A DNA stretch of 64,000 bases from Polytrichum commune (GCA_950295325.1 OX485804.1:56854001-56918000), one strand, 5' to 3'; positions 1-13,620 are shown, numbered from the stretch's first letter. Made by a program: numbers and translations. Notes: generated by a model not told the origin, from the sequence alone.

Positions 1-2959
1 TTGATGTTGATCAAAATTGTACACTTGTCCTCTTTAGACAACATTGTTAGGCACATGATTTTTTGCATACAATAATGTTGGATATTTGACTCATGTTGTA
101 GGTTCATTCAGTTATGTTTTTGAACTATTACTCGAATGTCATAACCATCTTCTTCTTCTTCCCTTTGTTTTATTTTTTTGTTCTAGTTTTTGAAGTTAAC
201 CACATCAAATTACAACACTTTAGGCATTAAGCATAATCTTTATTTTTTGAAATTTTTATTAATGTATTGTTGTTGTTTTGTTATGGATCAACATCAATTT
301 GTGTCAATATTCCAAGACTTTGATAAATGGTACAATTTACAAACAAAAGAAAATCTATAAAAATAAGTTCATGGCGTATATTATATTTACATGTAGGTTC
401 TTGAAAAACACTTTAATGTACCATTGTATCTACTAATAGGGTGCCAATTAATCAAGAAGTTTAGACAGATAGCCCATCATTAGATAAACCCCCGACCGCA
501 TGTGGTGTACAAAAATATACAGGTAGTGACCTCCCCATGGATTATCTAGTGTAGCTCCCATTTTATAAGCGCGACATAAGATCAACATTACAGATCCCAA
601 TAAGATTAGTATAAGTCATTATTCTAACGACTCTTTTATTGTATTAGCTTTTGAAAGTTTTGAAAGTTATGTACATTTGTGTGGGGCTATGCAAGGCCAC
701 TGAGATTGGCTCGAGGTTCGTGGCATCTATGTACACTTATCCATCGTGGATGAAGGGGCTCCGATTTTTGTTAAACCCGACAAGATTGAAGGCCGATTCA
801 CTTTAATTTTAATCCCACTATACAAATTTTGGGGTCTCGGACCTATTTTGGGAGTCGAATAGTATAAAAGTAGTCATCTACAAGTTATTGTATAATTCAC
901 GGTGTTATGAGCTTCGCAAACAAGGAGTTCTAAGTTGACACCACGGATCCCTAGCCGTTGAGGTTCACGTTCTCGTTTTTTTAGGTGATTGTTGATTGAG
1001 TGCAGTTTCTTCAACTTTTAGCAGACTAAAAATCCGGTGGCTGATCAGAGTGCCAGGCTCAGTTTTTATGGCAAGTACCGGTTTTATCTACTTACCGCAA
1101 TGACACGTACCCTATAACTTGCGCCCCTACTTAATTTTCTTCCCTCTATGTACCTGTGCATTAAAAAAGACCCGTTTTGGTGCTTAACCCTAAATTTATA
1201 ATTGTCGTTGCCTCTAAGGTATATATGACAGCATTGAGACTTCAGGAAAATTACCGATCGTTTTTGGGGAATCCATGGAATATGCCTCGAATTAATTGAA
1301 AAAAACCAATTGGATTTGGAAATACTTGGATTTTGAACAATTATGTTTTGAAATATCTTGGATATTGGATGGCATGTTCAACAATTGGTACTTCAACACT
1401 TGAACCTTATGGCAGGACATTGGTGTCTCAAAATACACCGGTTAAACCCTAAAAGCTTGTGTCGACATCATAAATCATCTATTCAAGGTGATCAAAGTAG
1501 TGTTCATATTATCTTGACGTCATGTGCACGCTATTAAAGTCAATTTCTCTATTCGATCACTTACTTAAAACCACAAAACCAATCATCAAGGAGGCTCCAA
1601 TTTATTTGGGACATTGATGTCCCGCCATAAGGTTCACTTGGCGAATCTTATTGATTCCTTGACATGAATGTAACAAAAACTCTTTTCACTTATAGGAAAA
1701 AAATTAAACTATTTTCACTTGATCAACAAAAAGTAATATCGTCATGGGATGTTCACACGCCGATCTTTTACACATTGTGGGTTGCCATTGAAGGTTGCAT
1801 ATTGTTATGATGCGAGTCTTTACTAAATATTTGTTTTGTCAAAGGAGGTAGGTACTCTTTAGATTTTAGCGGTATGCACACTAACCAATTGTCAAATGTG
1901 CTTACAAATGTAAATTAATAATGGTGTACATGACATTTTTAGATAATTCCAACTTAGATAGCAAGATATTGTACTTATGCATATATGTTCAAAGAATGGA
2001 GGTATGCTTTACAACAACAATTAGTAAGATTGGACACTATAATCTCTTGTTGTCTTGATCAATTTTTGTATATGTTTGTATACATTTGTATCGTAGTTCT
2101 CATGCCAACACAATCTAGCACACTTACAAATGATCATTTATCTATGTTTTTTGTTTTTTGTTTTTTAGGGACTTCACAAAGATATGTCCCAAATAAACAT
2201 GGCCATAACTACATGATCTTCACCTATCCTTTTAGAGGATAAAAGGCACCTAAGAGCTCCAAACCAACACTTCGTTAATATATACATCGGTTACAATTGT
2301 ATCCGTAATATAAACAACACTCCCATGTTGAAGATTTGTCCATTCCACCTAAGTGTTCATGTACTTCTCGACCCCATAATGCTTGTATCATTGTCAAAAT
2401 GAATAACGGTCCTAGTGTGTGTATAGCTCTTGCATATTCACCCATAAAGAAGCACAAACCACGATTCATTGTGACTACCTTGAGATCATCAATATGAGGT
2501 TACCAACTTGGCACACACATCACTTCAATGTTTGACTACATCTGCCTTTATTTGGTTTAAAGTTTGAACATGGAAAGAGTGAGGGCGTAAATAAAAAAAT
2601 TGAAAAAAAACTTTGTACATTATTTGAAATTGTTGAAATCTTAGACATGATGAACTATTCACATTGGTAGTGTGTGAATTGAATACATGTACTTAAATGA
2701 AGATGTATTATCATCTTCATCGCACTATCACCAACACATTTAATGAACGACAATTTGTATATTTAAACCACTCCATTGTGAAGATGTAGGAAGGAAAGCT
2801 CCTTGGGTCAACAATTTTGAGAAGATCCGATATTTGCACAGTTGAAGTTCCAACATTGGGGCAACTAGTGAACATTTTGTCTTTGTTTGATCTAGAGGAC
2901 AAGATGGACAAGGCACTCAATAAAATATCACCAATTGTATATAATTAGAATACACATAC
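1..2959. other. Gene-free AT-rich stretch
   Basis: No reading frame here looks like a conserved protein; the small frames at about 1,985-2,242 and 2,275-2,469 have no recognisable motif. The part at about 1,235-1,350 resembles 11,917-12,072 (same order of short blocks, including ACTTCAGGA, then TGGAATAT, then TTGGA-TTGGAA), so it is probably one copy of a diverged dispersed repeat. The rest shows nothing I can name. Confidence 0.5.
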
Positions 2960-3215
2960 ATGAGAATTAAAAGTTCCAATTTTGAAGTGCATATGCCTAT
3001 TCAACATGAGATCATAGTACATTGACCAAATGATGTGTGTTGCTCACAATGAGCTTGAATGCCAAATTTTGAGACAATTTTGGTTTGAGGTGTTGCCCAC
3101 ACTACTAAAGATGGCTTACCATTGCAATGAGTACCACCCACATGCAAGAAATTTTGCTTCCTCCTTCTAGTCTTAGTGACCTTCTACGAGCTTCAAGAAC
3201 GCTTTGTTCTCCTTC
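2960..3215 (+). repeat. Dispersed repeat E, copy 1
   Basis: This segment is matched in inverted orientation by about 26,000-26,290. Shared landmarks in the same order are a CATTGACCA block, GTGTTGCCCACACTA, and TCTTAGTGACCTTCTACGAGC. Similarity is interrupted by small gaps, as expected of old transposon copies. No protein-coding signal was seen in either copy and no terminal repeats were located, so the element class is unknown. Confidence 0.65.
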
Positions 3216-4009
3216 AAATTAAAATAATATAAAATGATATTGCATAACATTACTCAACGCTAGGGTGTCGCATCCCTATTGCTAGGAATTGTGTAAGAAT
3301 TATTCCCACTTATGTTAGGCCACCCTTGCAAAATACACATCGCTCAACCTAATCATTGTTCACTCTACAAGGGGTGAACAAACATGTGGCTTATGGTGAA
3401 TGAAATATATTCAATGTTTAGTTTTATTGATTTGCTAGCATGCTTGAGGTTGGTTGTGTGTGGCCCAACATTGGCAATGCATGTCAGCATTGACATTAAC
3501 ATAATTTGGTTGGATTGATACATGCACGTCTACATATTCTTCTTGTAGGTTTCCCCATATAGAATAGGCACGATATGATATAAATTAGGCTCAATAATGT
3601 TAAGTGCACCCATATGTTCTTCAGAAATTGAAGGACAATATGCCAAAGGAGGGGGAGAACAAGAATAGATAAAGAATTGGCATGGCTATGTGTAGGTGGC
3701 TTCTCTCCTTAAAAGAGAGCCCATGGAACTCCCCGATGGCAACGAAAGGTTAATGAAAGTTGAAGACATAGTCTAACCTCTTTTGAACATGTGTCTTCAT
3801 GGTGTATTCTCTTAGGATCCCACCTAACCACACACCATTCAAATACAAGTGTCCAATCAAGAAAGGTACCCAAACCACACCCATGGGCCCCACACATTAC
3901 ATGTACATGTGGCATGTGAAGGTGTCCATGTTTGCCCATCAACCTAGGAACTTACCCATTGTTGTCATTGCGGGCAGTGTCCATGGAAATTTCTAAGCAT
4001 AATCGGTGA
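3216..4009. other. Gene-free stretch
   Basis: No supported gene, RNA or clear element. Small overlapping frames on both strands at about 3,709-3,996 are mutual shadows without motifs. Confidence 0.45.
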
Positions 4010-4460
4010 AGATCTCAGTGTTTCTCAAGTCCAACCGGTCACATGTTGACAACTCATGGGTTTTAATTTATGGGAATTGTTAGCATCAACCACGCGGTCT
4101 GTTAAAACGACCACATAAACGCATCACATCGTGTGGTCTTGTTAGAATTTGATGTTTCACCGCACACACGAAAAGGAGCAAGGTATTAATTTTGGTACTC
4201 GGATTTGATACACTTAACTAACTTGGATGACAAATCAGAACCTAATCGACACGTTACACATCGACTATGGTTGTTTCCACCACGGTGTGATCAGTTTCCC
4301 TATTCCCTCCTCAATTTAATGAAGGCATATTCCACAGATTCCCGTAGAATGGTCAATCATTTTCCCCAAGTCTTGAACTTCAACCGCTTCTTTCTCAAAC
4401 TCAACCCCACCGGGTCATCTGGAAGTAGCGGCTCCATTCTCACCTTTCATTGATTGCGGG
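4010..4460 (+). repeat. Repeat sharing the interior of the 48.7 kb MITE
   Basis: Two blocks match the interior of the Tourist-like element at 48.7-49.4 kb. About 4,019-4,060 corresponds to 49,195-49,240 (shared CATGTTGACA), and about 4,325-4,450 corresponds to 49,260-49,380 (shared AAGTCTTGAA and TTTCTCAAACTCAACC, then TTTCATTGAT). This copy has roughly 240 bp extra between the blocks. It may be a degraded relative of that MITE, or the source sequence the MITE captured. No intact coding frame is evident. Confidence 0.55.
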
Positions 4461-5140
4461 TGGTTATTCTGATGAACCTAGTACTCTGTCTGTAGATTAA
4501 CCGTCGTCATGCTTGTTAACTCACACAGATTCTTTGCAACAGGTGCCAGAGATTGAGAGAGCTCGTTGTTCATCATTCATACCCCATCACTTCTCAATCA
4601 TGTCGCCATAGCAGCAGCATCGGCGATGAGATGGTGGAACGTGACACACGAAAAAACTGAGATATCAACGATTCCGATGTGATCTATCTAACCTAGTAAT
4701 CTCTGCGTATTTATTTTTCTTCATTCACCTAATCCTGCTTTCCTTAACTTGTGGAGATTCGTGGTGACAGGTGGGGAGATTGGGAGCGCTAATCTCGAAC
4801 TCAATCGATCATACTCTGTCACATCCCGATCGTGTCTGAGATTGCAACACATCGCATATATTCGCATGGAGATCGATGTTTGTAATTTGATGAACGTAAG
4901 GTAGTGCGTGCAGTGCATGCCTCGGTAAGTAAGTGAATGCTCGGCCTCGATAAGTCGTGGAGATGGATTTGTTGGGACAGGTGGAGGAGATTGAGAGAGC
5001 TCAAATCATGCTTCCTCAATCATGCCCGAGATGGTAACAGTTGATTGTTCTAGAATCGAATCCGACTTCACTTCTTCTGCTGGAGCTCTCGATTCCACCC
5101 TTAAAGTACGGACTGTGGAAGGGGCACTTTATACATCACG
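4461..5140. repeat. Imperfect internal repeats around GAGATTG-GAG-GCT motifs
   Basis: A motif of the form ACAGGTG, then GAGATTGAGAGAGCT, recurs at about 4,540, 4,769 and 4,979, each time embedded in partly similar sequence (for example GTGGAGAT-CGTGGTGACAGG against GTGGAGATGGATTTG-GGGACAGG). This suggests a small local duplication, possibly of an old gene fragment. No frame continues across it and I could not identify a protein. Confidence 0.4.
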
Positions 5141-5204
5141 AGCTTAGGGTCTGTTCGTGACCATTGGAATTTAGAATCTCCAATTGCTGGGAAAAGGCCG
5201 CTTC

Positions 5205-5330
5205 ACTTTACGAGAACGGAGGTGGGTGGGTGTTATTTGGGGTGTTTTCCATGTCCTCCATTAGACTACGGCTCATTAGATTCACACACAGAAACTTGTG
5301 TTGCATTAGCAAATCTACGATGAAGGTTTG
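5205..5330 (+). repeat. Fragment of dispersed repeat C
   Basis: Resembles 26,600-26,700: GTGGGTGTTATTTGG, then TGTCCTCCA, then ACTTTTGTTGCATCA against ACTTGTGTTGCATTAG, and GATGAAG. It lies just upstream of the repeat-A copies. No coding function supported. Confidence 0.5.
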
Positions 5331-5439
5331 TCAAAAATTGGATAGAGAATCATACTTTTTTTCCTTATTTAGTGACTACAAGGATCATGGGTTGTTAGCA
5401 CTTACACTAAATACCGTATTCAGTGTTGTATGGTAGTTT

Positions 5440-5690
5440 CAGTCACTATGGTAACTTTTCTAATGACACTTCTCATGAATAAGTTTACAAAGGTTGTCAT
5501 CCCAAATTACTTTTAGTTCATCCACTTTTGGATATTTGCATCCTAATATCTTTATGATGAATTATTGTCAGGGATGATTGAAATGTGGATGAAAAATCAC
5601 TTGGTAAGTGACAATAATTGTAACATTACAAATCTATATTGTCCAATGTTTGTTTACAAGGAATGACAAAATTTTGGATACATAATCATC
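5440..5690 (+). repeat. Dispersed repeat A, diverged copy
   Basis: Same order of blocks as the tandem pair at 6,353-6,868: GTCACTATGGTAACTTTT, then TGACACTT, CATGAATA, TTGTCATCC, GTTCATCCA, and GGTAAGTGACAATAATTG. It is clearly more diverged than the tandem pair are from each other. Inverted relatives lie at about 62,455-62,610 and 63,775-64,000. Confidence 0.7.
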
Positions 5691-6352
5691 TTGGTGAAAC
5701 ACATACCAAATTTACAACATAGACGATACACTTTCATTTTCTTATTACCCATTTCATTTTAGTATTTACCATATTGTATATTTTGTTTTTATAGAGAATG
5801 ATTTTTTTCCCCCAACAACCCTTCTTTGAAGAGATACACCATGTGATGATTTGAAAGTCCATGTGTTTTCAAGAAGTCAACGATTCCATTGGGAAAACCA
5901 TTCACTGGTTGGAAGGTTGGCTACGAGCTCAATAAAGAACCGTGAATAGTATGGCAAACCCAAACCCACTTTTCGAAACAACACTCGAACACTCCCCCCC
6001 ACCCATATGATCTATTTTTAGAAAGACCTCCAACCTATGTTAATAGTTTCGGAGGAATGATGTGGCAACCACAATGTGGTCTTGAAAAATATTAACCACT
6101 AATGCCCATGAGATTTTTGTATTTCTAGTATCAATTATAAAGTAATTTCGAGCTTTATTTAAAAATGATTCACGAAGCAAAACCGTTGACACAAAGTCAA
6201 AAACCACATCCCCACAATTGGACCTTCTATATAAGTTCTTGACCGTCCTATAAGCATATTTAAAGCAAATACTAAAAAAAATTTCATAAAATGGAGATGA
6301 CATTAGCTTGCAAGGATGTTTGGTACATGTGTTCATCTTATAGAAGACTTGT
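5691..6352. other. Gene-free stretch
   Basis: No supported gene. A 105-codon minus-strand frame at 6,040-6,357 has no recognisable domain and abuts the tandem repeat; it is most likely chance. Confidence 0.45.
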
Positions 6353-6868
6353 GACATATTTATGTCACTGTGGTAACTTTTTCTAGTGACACTTTCTATG
6401 AATAGGTTTACAAATACTTGTCATCCTAACTTGCTTTCGGTTCATCCAAATGTGAATCGATGAAATAAAGTATGGTCTATTTTGCATCCTTACATTCATG
6501 TAATATTGTCATGAACGATTGAAATTTGAATAGAAAATCCTCTAGTAAGTGACAATAATTGCAACACCATGAACCTATAAATGCCCAAATGAAGGAATGA
6601 CAAATGATGTGACATATTTATGTCATTGTGGTAACTTTTTTTAGTGACACTTTCTATGAATAGGTTCACAAATACTTGTCATCCTAACTTGCTTTCAGTT
6701 CATCCAAGTGTGAATCAATGAAATAAAGTATGGTATATTTTGCATCCTTACATTTATGTAATATTGTCATGAACGATTGAAATTGGGATAGAAAATCCTC
6801 TAGTAAGTGACAATTATTGCAACACCATGAACCTATAAATGCCCAAATGAAGGAATGACAAATGATGT
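6353..6868 (+). repeat. Tandem duplication, 2 x 258 bp (repeat A)
   Basis: Two adjacent units, 6,353-6,610 and 6,611-6,868, both start GACATATTTATGTCA and end CAAATGATGT. They differ by only a few substitutions (for example GTCACTGTGG against GTCATTGTGG), so the duplication is much younger than the divergence from the 5,440 copy. Each unit contains TAGTGACACTTTCTATG and TAAGTGACAATTATTGC or TAAGTGACAATAATTGC. No coding capacity is evident. Confidence 0.9.
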
Positions 6869-9800
6869 TAGGATTACATTTAGTGTTGGTTTATAGTCAA
6901 CATTGAGCAAGACGAATTAGAATTGGTGACACGAAATACAACAATTATTTAGTCTAGTCGTAGTTATTGGATGCGTTGAAGCTTGGGAGGCTCCTCCGAA
7001 GTTACCAAATGCTTTTCCGTCCATAAAGGCATCAAGTTAAGTGCTAAAAGAGGGGCCTAAAAGTTAAGCGGCCTTGACTTTTTCCAAGGTATAGCCCGGG
7101 AAATGTTCCATGGTGGGTCGGGACTTGGGGGCAAGTATATATAGGTTTTATATGGGCTCAGACACGGCCGGTGAGCATCTTTAGGTTCCGTTTCCTAAGT
7201 TATGAATCATGATTTCATAAAGTCAGCCCGGAAGCCGTTGGCCATGGCTTGTCTAACTTACAAGCGTTTGGCACTTGACGTGGCGTTCCATGATTGGCAA
7301 AGAGGTCAAGTTTCCCACATGATGGTCCTTTGTCTTTCCATGTCCTCACTCTAGGTCGTCGATCATTATAATCAAAAGGTTTAAAACGTTCAATGGGGAG
7401 GGTGTCAACATGGATATGTCCAATGACCTTGTTCGCGTTTTCTGGTCTTTGAGGATGACCTAAAGGATGTGTACTTGTTATTGATATTGTATGTAAATTG
7501 GACACGATCTAACTTGTGGTGTTTTCTAGGTTCTAGACGTGAGATGATAACTAGTCGTAGATTAGTCCGTTTTAGGTACACCGCTCACAGCAGGTGCACA
7601 TGTCTTAGTCCATGATCCTCTTGAAGCCCACCAACGGACACCTGATGTTACGCATTATTGCATGTGCAACATGATAATAAGGCCACCCTTAGATAAGAGT
7701 GAAAGTTTAGGAGGGTTACACGTGGTCGTGCATTTTAAGGTATTCGTTGACTCGATTCAAAATTAATGTCGTACTGGAATAATGTGTTTGTGTTTGTGTG
7801 TGTACGAAAGAGATCAATACACAATGACAATGTTGGTATCAAAATTTCATAATTATTATTGATAATTAGTGTGATACCAATATCATATCGGTACTTGTTA
7901 AGAATGCAAACCACCCCCACATGCGCTAGTGTAATGGTGTTGAGACCATGCATAATACCACTACATTTTTTACTCGTGGAACTCCTTCACATGGTCACAT
8001 CCAACAAAATTGGGGAACCACTGGAATCAAGTTTCCCTTTAGATTTAACCACCCATAAGACTTGAGTTAAGAAGCAAGTTAACTTGGCCATTGATAAGTG
8101 TTGCATGTTACAAGTGGCGATTATCTTTAGTTGTTTTTCCAACACCCCAAGCCATACATGCTCCAATCAAGTTTGATGTAAAAGACACACTTTTTCGGTA
8201 GTGATCTTTTGACTCCTTTGAAATAGGCATTCAAGCTTTCAAATTGGAAAATATTTGTTCATGTGCATATTCTAGATCCACTAAGATATTCTTACTTTTA
8301 TACATAGTCGTCATTTGCCATATCATCCAACATCAAGAAAAGTTTCAATAGCTTTCACATATCCTAAACTTGGATACTCCAACTTTGTGATAGTTGGATG
8401 TTCTCAAGTTTTGTTGATATGGAGATTCTTTTTCTTCTTGAATATTCATTACAAAGTTGGCTTCCACACATTTATGTAGACAATAACTAGAAAACTAAAT
8501 GTTGGTAACATTGGGCACAAATGCCCTCAACATCGAGTTGGGTGGTATGAAAATCACAAATTCCTTGGAGCGCATCATTTGAAATAGAATTGTAAAGTAC
8601 ACAATATCAAATGCCCATCCACAAGGTAAAAACACCTATCACAAACACCCCTCGCAAAGCAAACAATATTTATTAGAATGCTCTCCTTGGGAAAGACTAG
8701 ATGCAAGCTAGCTTGTTCACCCGCCAATCAAGGTGTTCAACTTTGAAAGGCGAAATCCTCATTGTCCCTATAATCTCGTGACATCCATTTCGAATTAATT
8801 ATCGAAAAAAGACAAACTCATGGGTGAAGTAGCAACACAATTCAATGCAGTGATACTAACGGAGTCTTATGAAGCAGTTTGATTTCCTAATACCCACCGA
8901 GGAGATAATAGTAGAATATGTACCCCTATAAACTGGTTGTTATATTCATCCCAACTTAAGCTCACTAGAGTAATTAATGGTCTCTGATCCTAATTTAGAA
9001 ACTTAATTATACAAAAATAGCAATCTGTGGGTTGTATAGGAATCAAAGTTTTGACCTCCCCTCTCCATTCAATAGGTATTGTGAACATTCACCCCGTCTA
9101 AAGCATGCGAGTCTTCTTTCTTGCTTAAGAAAGGTGTATGTAACAAACCTTTCCACCTCACCATTCCTCCCGCTACATTAATCCCAATGACTGGTGTAAG
9201 ATGTACGTAGTAAGATCCTTGACATTTGAATTTTAAAAATGAACTCAAACTCTCCAGTAATTTGAAAATGACCAAGCATCTTATTTGGAAGGCATTCAAC
9301 ATGGTCATTGTTTTGTGCCAACACCAATATGATTTTATCGAAGCATGATCATATCCATGTTTCAATAAAATGCGGGCCTTGTTTTTATTGGTTCGGTCCT
9401 CTATTTGGCCTATGTATCAAGGTCTTCAAGCCCAAGTTCCTCATTACGAGGGGAATACTTTTAAACATAGATATCTTAAATATGTTTCAATCTTGCATTT
9501 GACTCCAAGGTCCTCGGTAGTCAATGCAACATTCAAAGGTTCCCTCGGAACCTCCTCTTTTGGGAAGAGGAAACTTTAGTTGTTGTGTGTCGACAAAGTA
9601 GTGATCATCTCCAGCTAACTTACATTGGTCCTAGCATTAATTGTATGGACTTCGAATAAGGTGGGTACTTTACTTACCACATCGAGCCCTAACTTAATTA
9701 GTAGGAAGACACGGAGCAGATTCCTAGTTGTCAAACCTCCATTATTTTGTCCAAATAGCTCAATGTGCATGTGAGATAATGGATTGTGCGCGTAATGCAA

Positions 9801-10140
9801 GGACATGGGAGGAAATCGAAGATGATAGATGTTTTGACCCCGTACGTACCCCAAGAAGCTCACCCCTTACATAATATAAGATGCAAACTATTTCACATAG
9901 GAAATTGGGACAACAACATCCTTATCAACTTTGCATTGTCCCACCGGAAACACTAAAGGGAATCTATTTTTTAAATTTTAAATTGATGTTTTTAAAAATC
10001 TCTTAATCTTCGTGCCATTTCCCGGTCCTTGTTCTTTCACACCACCACACGATTCCTCTCAAAACCAATATTGGAGATGCTCAAACCAACTACAGCGTCT
10101 CTAATTAGTTTTGATGAATGTATAGGAAATAAGAGTTCTG
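6869..10140. other. Gene-free stretch
   Basis: No supported gene across more than 3 kb. Frames such as 7,215-7,505 (minus), 9,069-9,365 (minus) and 9,615-9,863 (minus) carry no motifs and overlap others on the opposite strand. The sequence just after 6,868 (ACATTTAGTGTTGGTTTATAG) is the inverted counterpart of 63,790 on, so it belongs to repeat A. Confidence 0.45.
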
Positions 10141-10163
10141 GAGGGGGTGTGGGATACCCCCTC
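10141..10163. other. Perfect 8-bp GC hairpin
   Basis: GAGGGGGT is followed by a 7-nt spacer and ACCCCCTC: a perfect inverted repeat of unusual G/C content for this AT-rich region. It could be the centre of a degraded element or chance; no function is supported. Confidence 0.6.
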
Positions 10164-10212
10164 TATAGGGCTCAACTTTTATTGAACCGAACACCAGCCA
10201 TGTACAAGCTAC

Positions 10213-10236
10213 GTGTGTGTGTGTGTGTGTGTGTGT
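10213..10236. repeat. (GT)n microsatellite
   Basis: About 12 uninterrupted GT units following ACGT. Confidence 0.95.
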
Positions 10237-11916
10237 TTTAATTTTTTAATCAATGAAATGAGTCACAAACATTAAAAAGATATTTCATTCTTTAACATGA
10301 AATTGACCTGCTAATGCGTTTTTGTTTTCAAGAAAGCCCAGTGGTCGACTTGTAAGTCAACCACAGTGGGGCCCCTATATGCATCCATCACCTTCCTGAG
10401 ATGATTTTGGAGGTCTTTATAAGTGACACATTAAACTTTGGCAATTTGATCTCCACACCTAAAGAGCCAATGCCAAATCTAACCGTATGGATGTTTAGAT
10501 TACATAGGTGATTTGTACCACTAAACTTTTCAGTAGTCCAAGTTATATGAGGCTGAACATAATAGCAAGTAAGTAAAGAGGTGTCCAAAAATGAGCTTTA
10601 GACCTTGTCTTCCTATTGAATTGCATATATAATGGGCACCAAACCATTGATATAATACACCATTGAAAAACTCCTCAATTTGTCTAACACCTAAAAGGCA
10701 TGGGCATACACCTCTTAAAGGTATAGGAATGGCCTATTATCAGTTGCTTCCACGAGGTTTGGCATCTAATGTGCAATAAATTTTAGGAAAAAGGAGAACT
10801 ATATCAAATCTTGTACATATCTGATGCCATAAGAATGAGACTAAGTTGACCAAGCTTCCAAGTGTGATAAGTTTTCAAACATCATATTGTGATCTTCTTA
10901 AGTGGTTGTATAGGTGAGCTTAAGTGGTTAGTGTTGAGCATTGGCTTTTTGGCTATCCCAAGCCAATGAGACTTTGTATGAATGCCTTAGATTAATACCA
11001 AAAGTATTTGTTTAAGTACAATGTTGGATCAATGTGCACCTAGAAAACATGTCATTGAATAAGACATGTGTACCTTAATCAATATAACATTACTTAGGCT
11101 AATGGGGGCAAACCCTTTCTAAATGGGGAGCCCCAACACTAGCCTGAGCATGATGATGAATACACAAGCCATGGTTCCCAATCTACTTACTAATTCTCAA
11201 CCTATTTAGTAATCACGTCGCCACCTAAACATGGCTAGGGGTGTTGGCAATTACATGGGGCTTTGACAACAACTCCACTAGCTAGTTGACTGTGAATTGT
11301 ATATGTTTTGGGAATTTTATTTATAGGAAGCAAAGGTGCAGTCGGCCCAACGGTGGACTGCCTTTACATAATGAATAATGCTCAAGTTGAATGTTTTCCA
11401 TTTTTTCAGGGTGGTCCAACATATAGAGCATGTAATTCCACCATAATTTCCAACACTATGGGTGCAACAACCTAGTGTTGTCTGATGTTATGAACGTGAT
11501 ACAACATGTTGCATGTTGGTCATGAAAGGAGTTACTCTTGAGCATTATAGTAGATAATGACCAAGTTGGTAGACTTTGCTTATAACATGGTATAAGTCTA
11601 AGACACCATGCAAATTTAGCCACACGAATAAACTGCTAAGTAAGCAGTTGGTTCTTATGCTTGAACCCACATGAGGTTGGAGATTTTCATTCTCCACAGC
11701 GGCCTTTTGCTTGCAATGCATTCACTCGCATTGAGTCAATAAGCTGGCTTGTATTTAAGCAAAATGCGCTGAAACACTCACTAGAGCAATATCAGCAGCC
11801 ATTGAGGCGTGTCACATTGTCTGACTTCTTGCTGAGTGTTGTGAAGCAATGAACAGGTAGAAGTGACCCCTGTTACAGATGCCAGGTTGAGTTTGAGAAA
11901 CGACCGGTTGAAGTGC
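10237..11916. other. Gene-free stretch
   Basis: No supported gene, RNA or element with definable ends. Short frames lack motifs. Confidence 0.45.
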
Positions 11917-12072
11917 AAGACTTCAGGAGAAGTATCGATTATTTCAGAGGAATCTGTGGAATATACCCCAAATAAATAAAGAAATAAAGAAACAAAGAAA
12001 CAAACTGAAAGATCACAACATGTAACTGGTTGGACTTGGAATTAATCACTAGGGTTTTGACTGGTTATGCTC
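11917..12072 (+). repeat. Dispersed repeat G, copy 2
   Basis: Collinear with about 1,235-1,350. It contains ACTTCAGGAGAAGTATCGAT, then GAATCTGTGGAATATACC, then GGTTGGACTTGGAATTA and GGTTTTGACTGGTTATG. It is the same orientation as the first copy. Retroelement long terminal repeat is possible but no boundaries were seen. Confidence 0.5.
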
Positions 12073-13319
12073 GAAAACCTCCATGGACACTATTGTGAAG
12101 AGAACAGCCCAGTGGTTTGAGGGAGGCTCCTGGGCCGGCTGCTGGATGCAGTGGGTTCATGAGAGTGCTTGAGTGAAAGCATACAACGCAGTGCAACAAA
12201 TGGCGACAATTTCTATCTTCACCTTGCACTCAGAGAGACTATGCTCCTGTTAAAGCTCCCGAGAGACTGAAGAATCCTTGGGAGAATTCTCGTATAACAT
12301 GGACTTGCAACCAGTGTGTATGTTTGACAAATTTCATTTGACATTCAACTTCAAATCCAAAGTGTCACGTGACGTTCTCAAAAACAAAAAAATGAATGTC
12401 GATTGACATCTACAATTTTTCTCAAAAATGTCACCTCAATGTCACATGCCTAGTACTACGTGTCGTTTCAATTTGTAAAAGTGTCAATTGACGTGTGATT
12501 TTTTTTCCTTCACAAGTCACACGACATGTCAAAATCTAAATTGTGCGTGCCCATTGACGTGCATTCTATTTTTGTTTTTGCGTGTCAACTATCGAAAATC
12601 TGCAAAAGCGTTGTCAAAAATACACACTGCTTGAGATTGGTGGCCGTCTCGTGGCACCTCTGACACGGTTCCCATGAATGCAGTGGAGTTGGCATGCCAG
12701 ATTTGAAGATGGGTGAGTTTTGTGCTTACATTCATTCCTTCGGAAACACATTGGTCGCCCTTGGAATCACATTTCAGGACAATCTCCATCCTTCTTGTGG
12801 CCTGCTCTGCTGTGCAAGTCGAGTGTGGCTTGAAAAACTGAAGGTAAGCTCAGGTGAGAGGAACATTGAGGCTTGAAGGCCAAATTAGTCATTCCTCAGT
12901 TGTGATACGGAGCAAACTGATGTGTGGAGATGTGAATTGAAGTGTCCGTATATATAGTTGGATGCGAAGTCTTTATTGGATTGGTAAACTGCTACCCAGC
13001 GACACAAAGTTTCGCCTGTAGCTTATATTAACTGCAATGATTTGAAACATTGGCACAGGCAGCCATTGAATGTCACGTCTCCCGAGTCCTGGTTACAACT
13101 TCCGTGTCACTCCAACATTGGCTGTCACAAACTTCGAACACATGGTCTTCAATTCTTGATTGGACTTTGAGGACTCACTCGAAAGTGGTCGTTCGTTTGG
13201 AACACTCAACTTGGATTCAATATATGGGAAGAGGTAATGTGCTTCACCCGAAGTTCTAGGGGTACACCACGCATTTAAGCACATCCATCTCATTCAAACA
13301 CACGTCATAGGGTCTAACA
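12073..13319. other. Gene-free stretch, weak exon-like segment
   Basis: A plus frame at about 12,694-12,876 ends near a donor-like CTGAAGGTAAGC and is flanked by higher-complexity sequence than its surroundings, but the peptide is not recognisable and no partner exon could be found. I do not call a gene. Confidence 0.35.
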
Positions 13320-13620
13320 TTTAGATTCGTATGTAAAGTCTCTCAAAGCAGGATCAAACTAGGAGTTGGGTCTTCTTTGGAAAATTGTTATGTTAGCTCA
13401 TCTTGTATTGGAGTCTGGTTTTGAAAGTTGGATGAAAAGCCTTGGATTTCCACTTTCGATCTCAATTTGTTGTAGAGAAATTTAGGATTTAGAACAAGGT
13501 CTACCCATTGGCCACATCACCTTACATTTTGGATCGGCCTATGGAAGGCTAGCTTGGTGCACCGATCCTAGTATGATAAGCTACAAAGATTGTTTTTTCA
13601 TAATCCGGTTGTGATACAAA
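13320..13620 (+). repeat. Dispersed repeat F, copy 1 (most diverged)
   Basis: Collinear with about 24,590-24,985 and 31,130-31,545. Shared order: TAAAGTC, AGCTCAT, TTTTGAAAGTTGG or its variants, GGATTGGCCTA or GATCGGCCTATG, and GCTAGCTT, followed by CCTAGTA. See the 31.1 kb copy. Confidence 0.55.
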
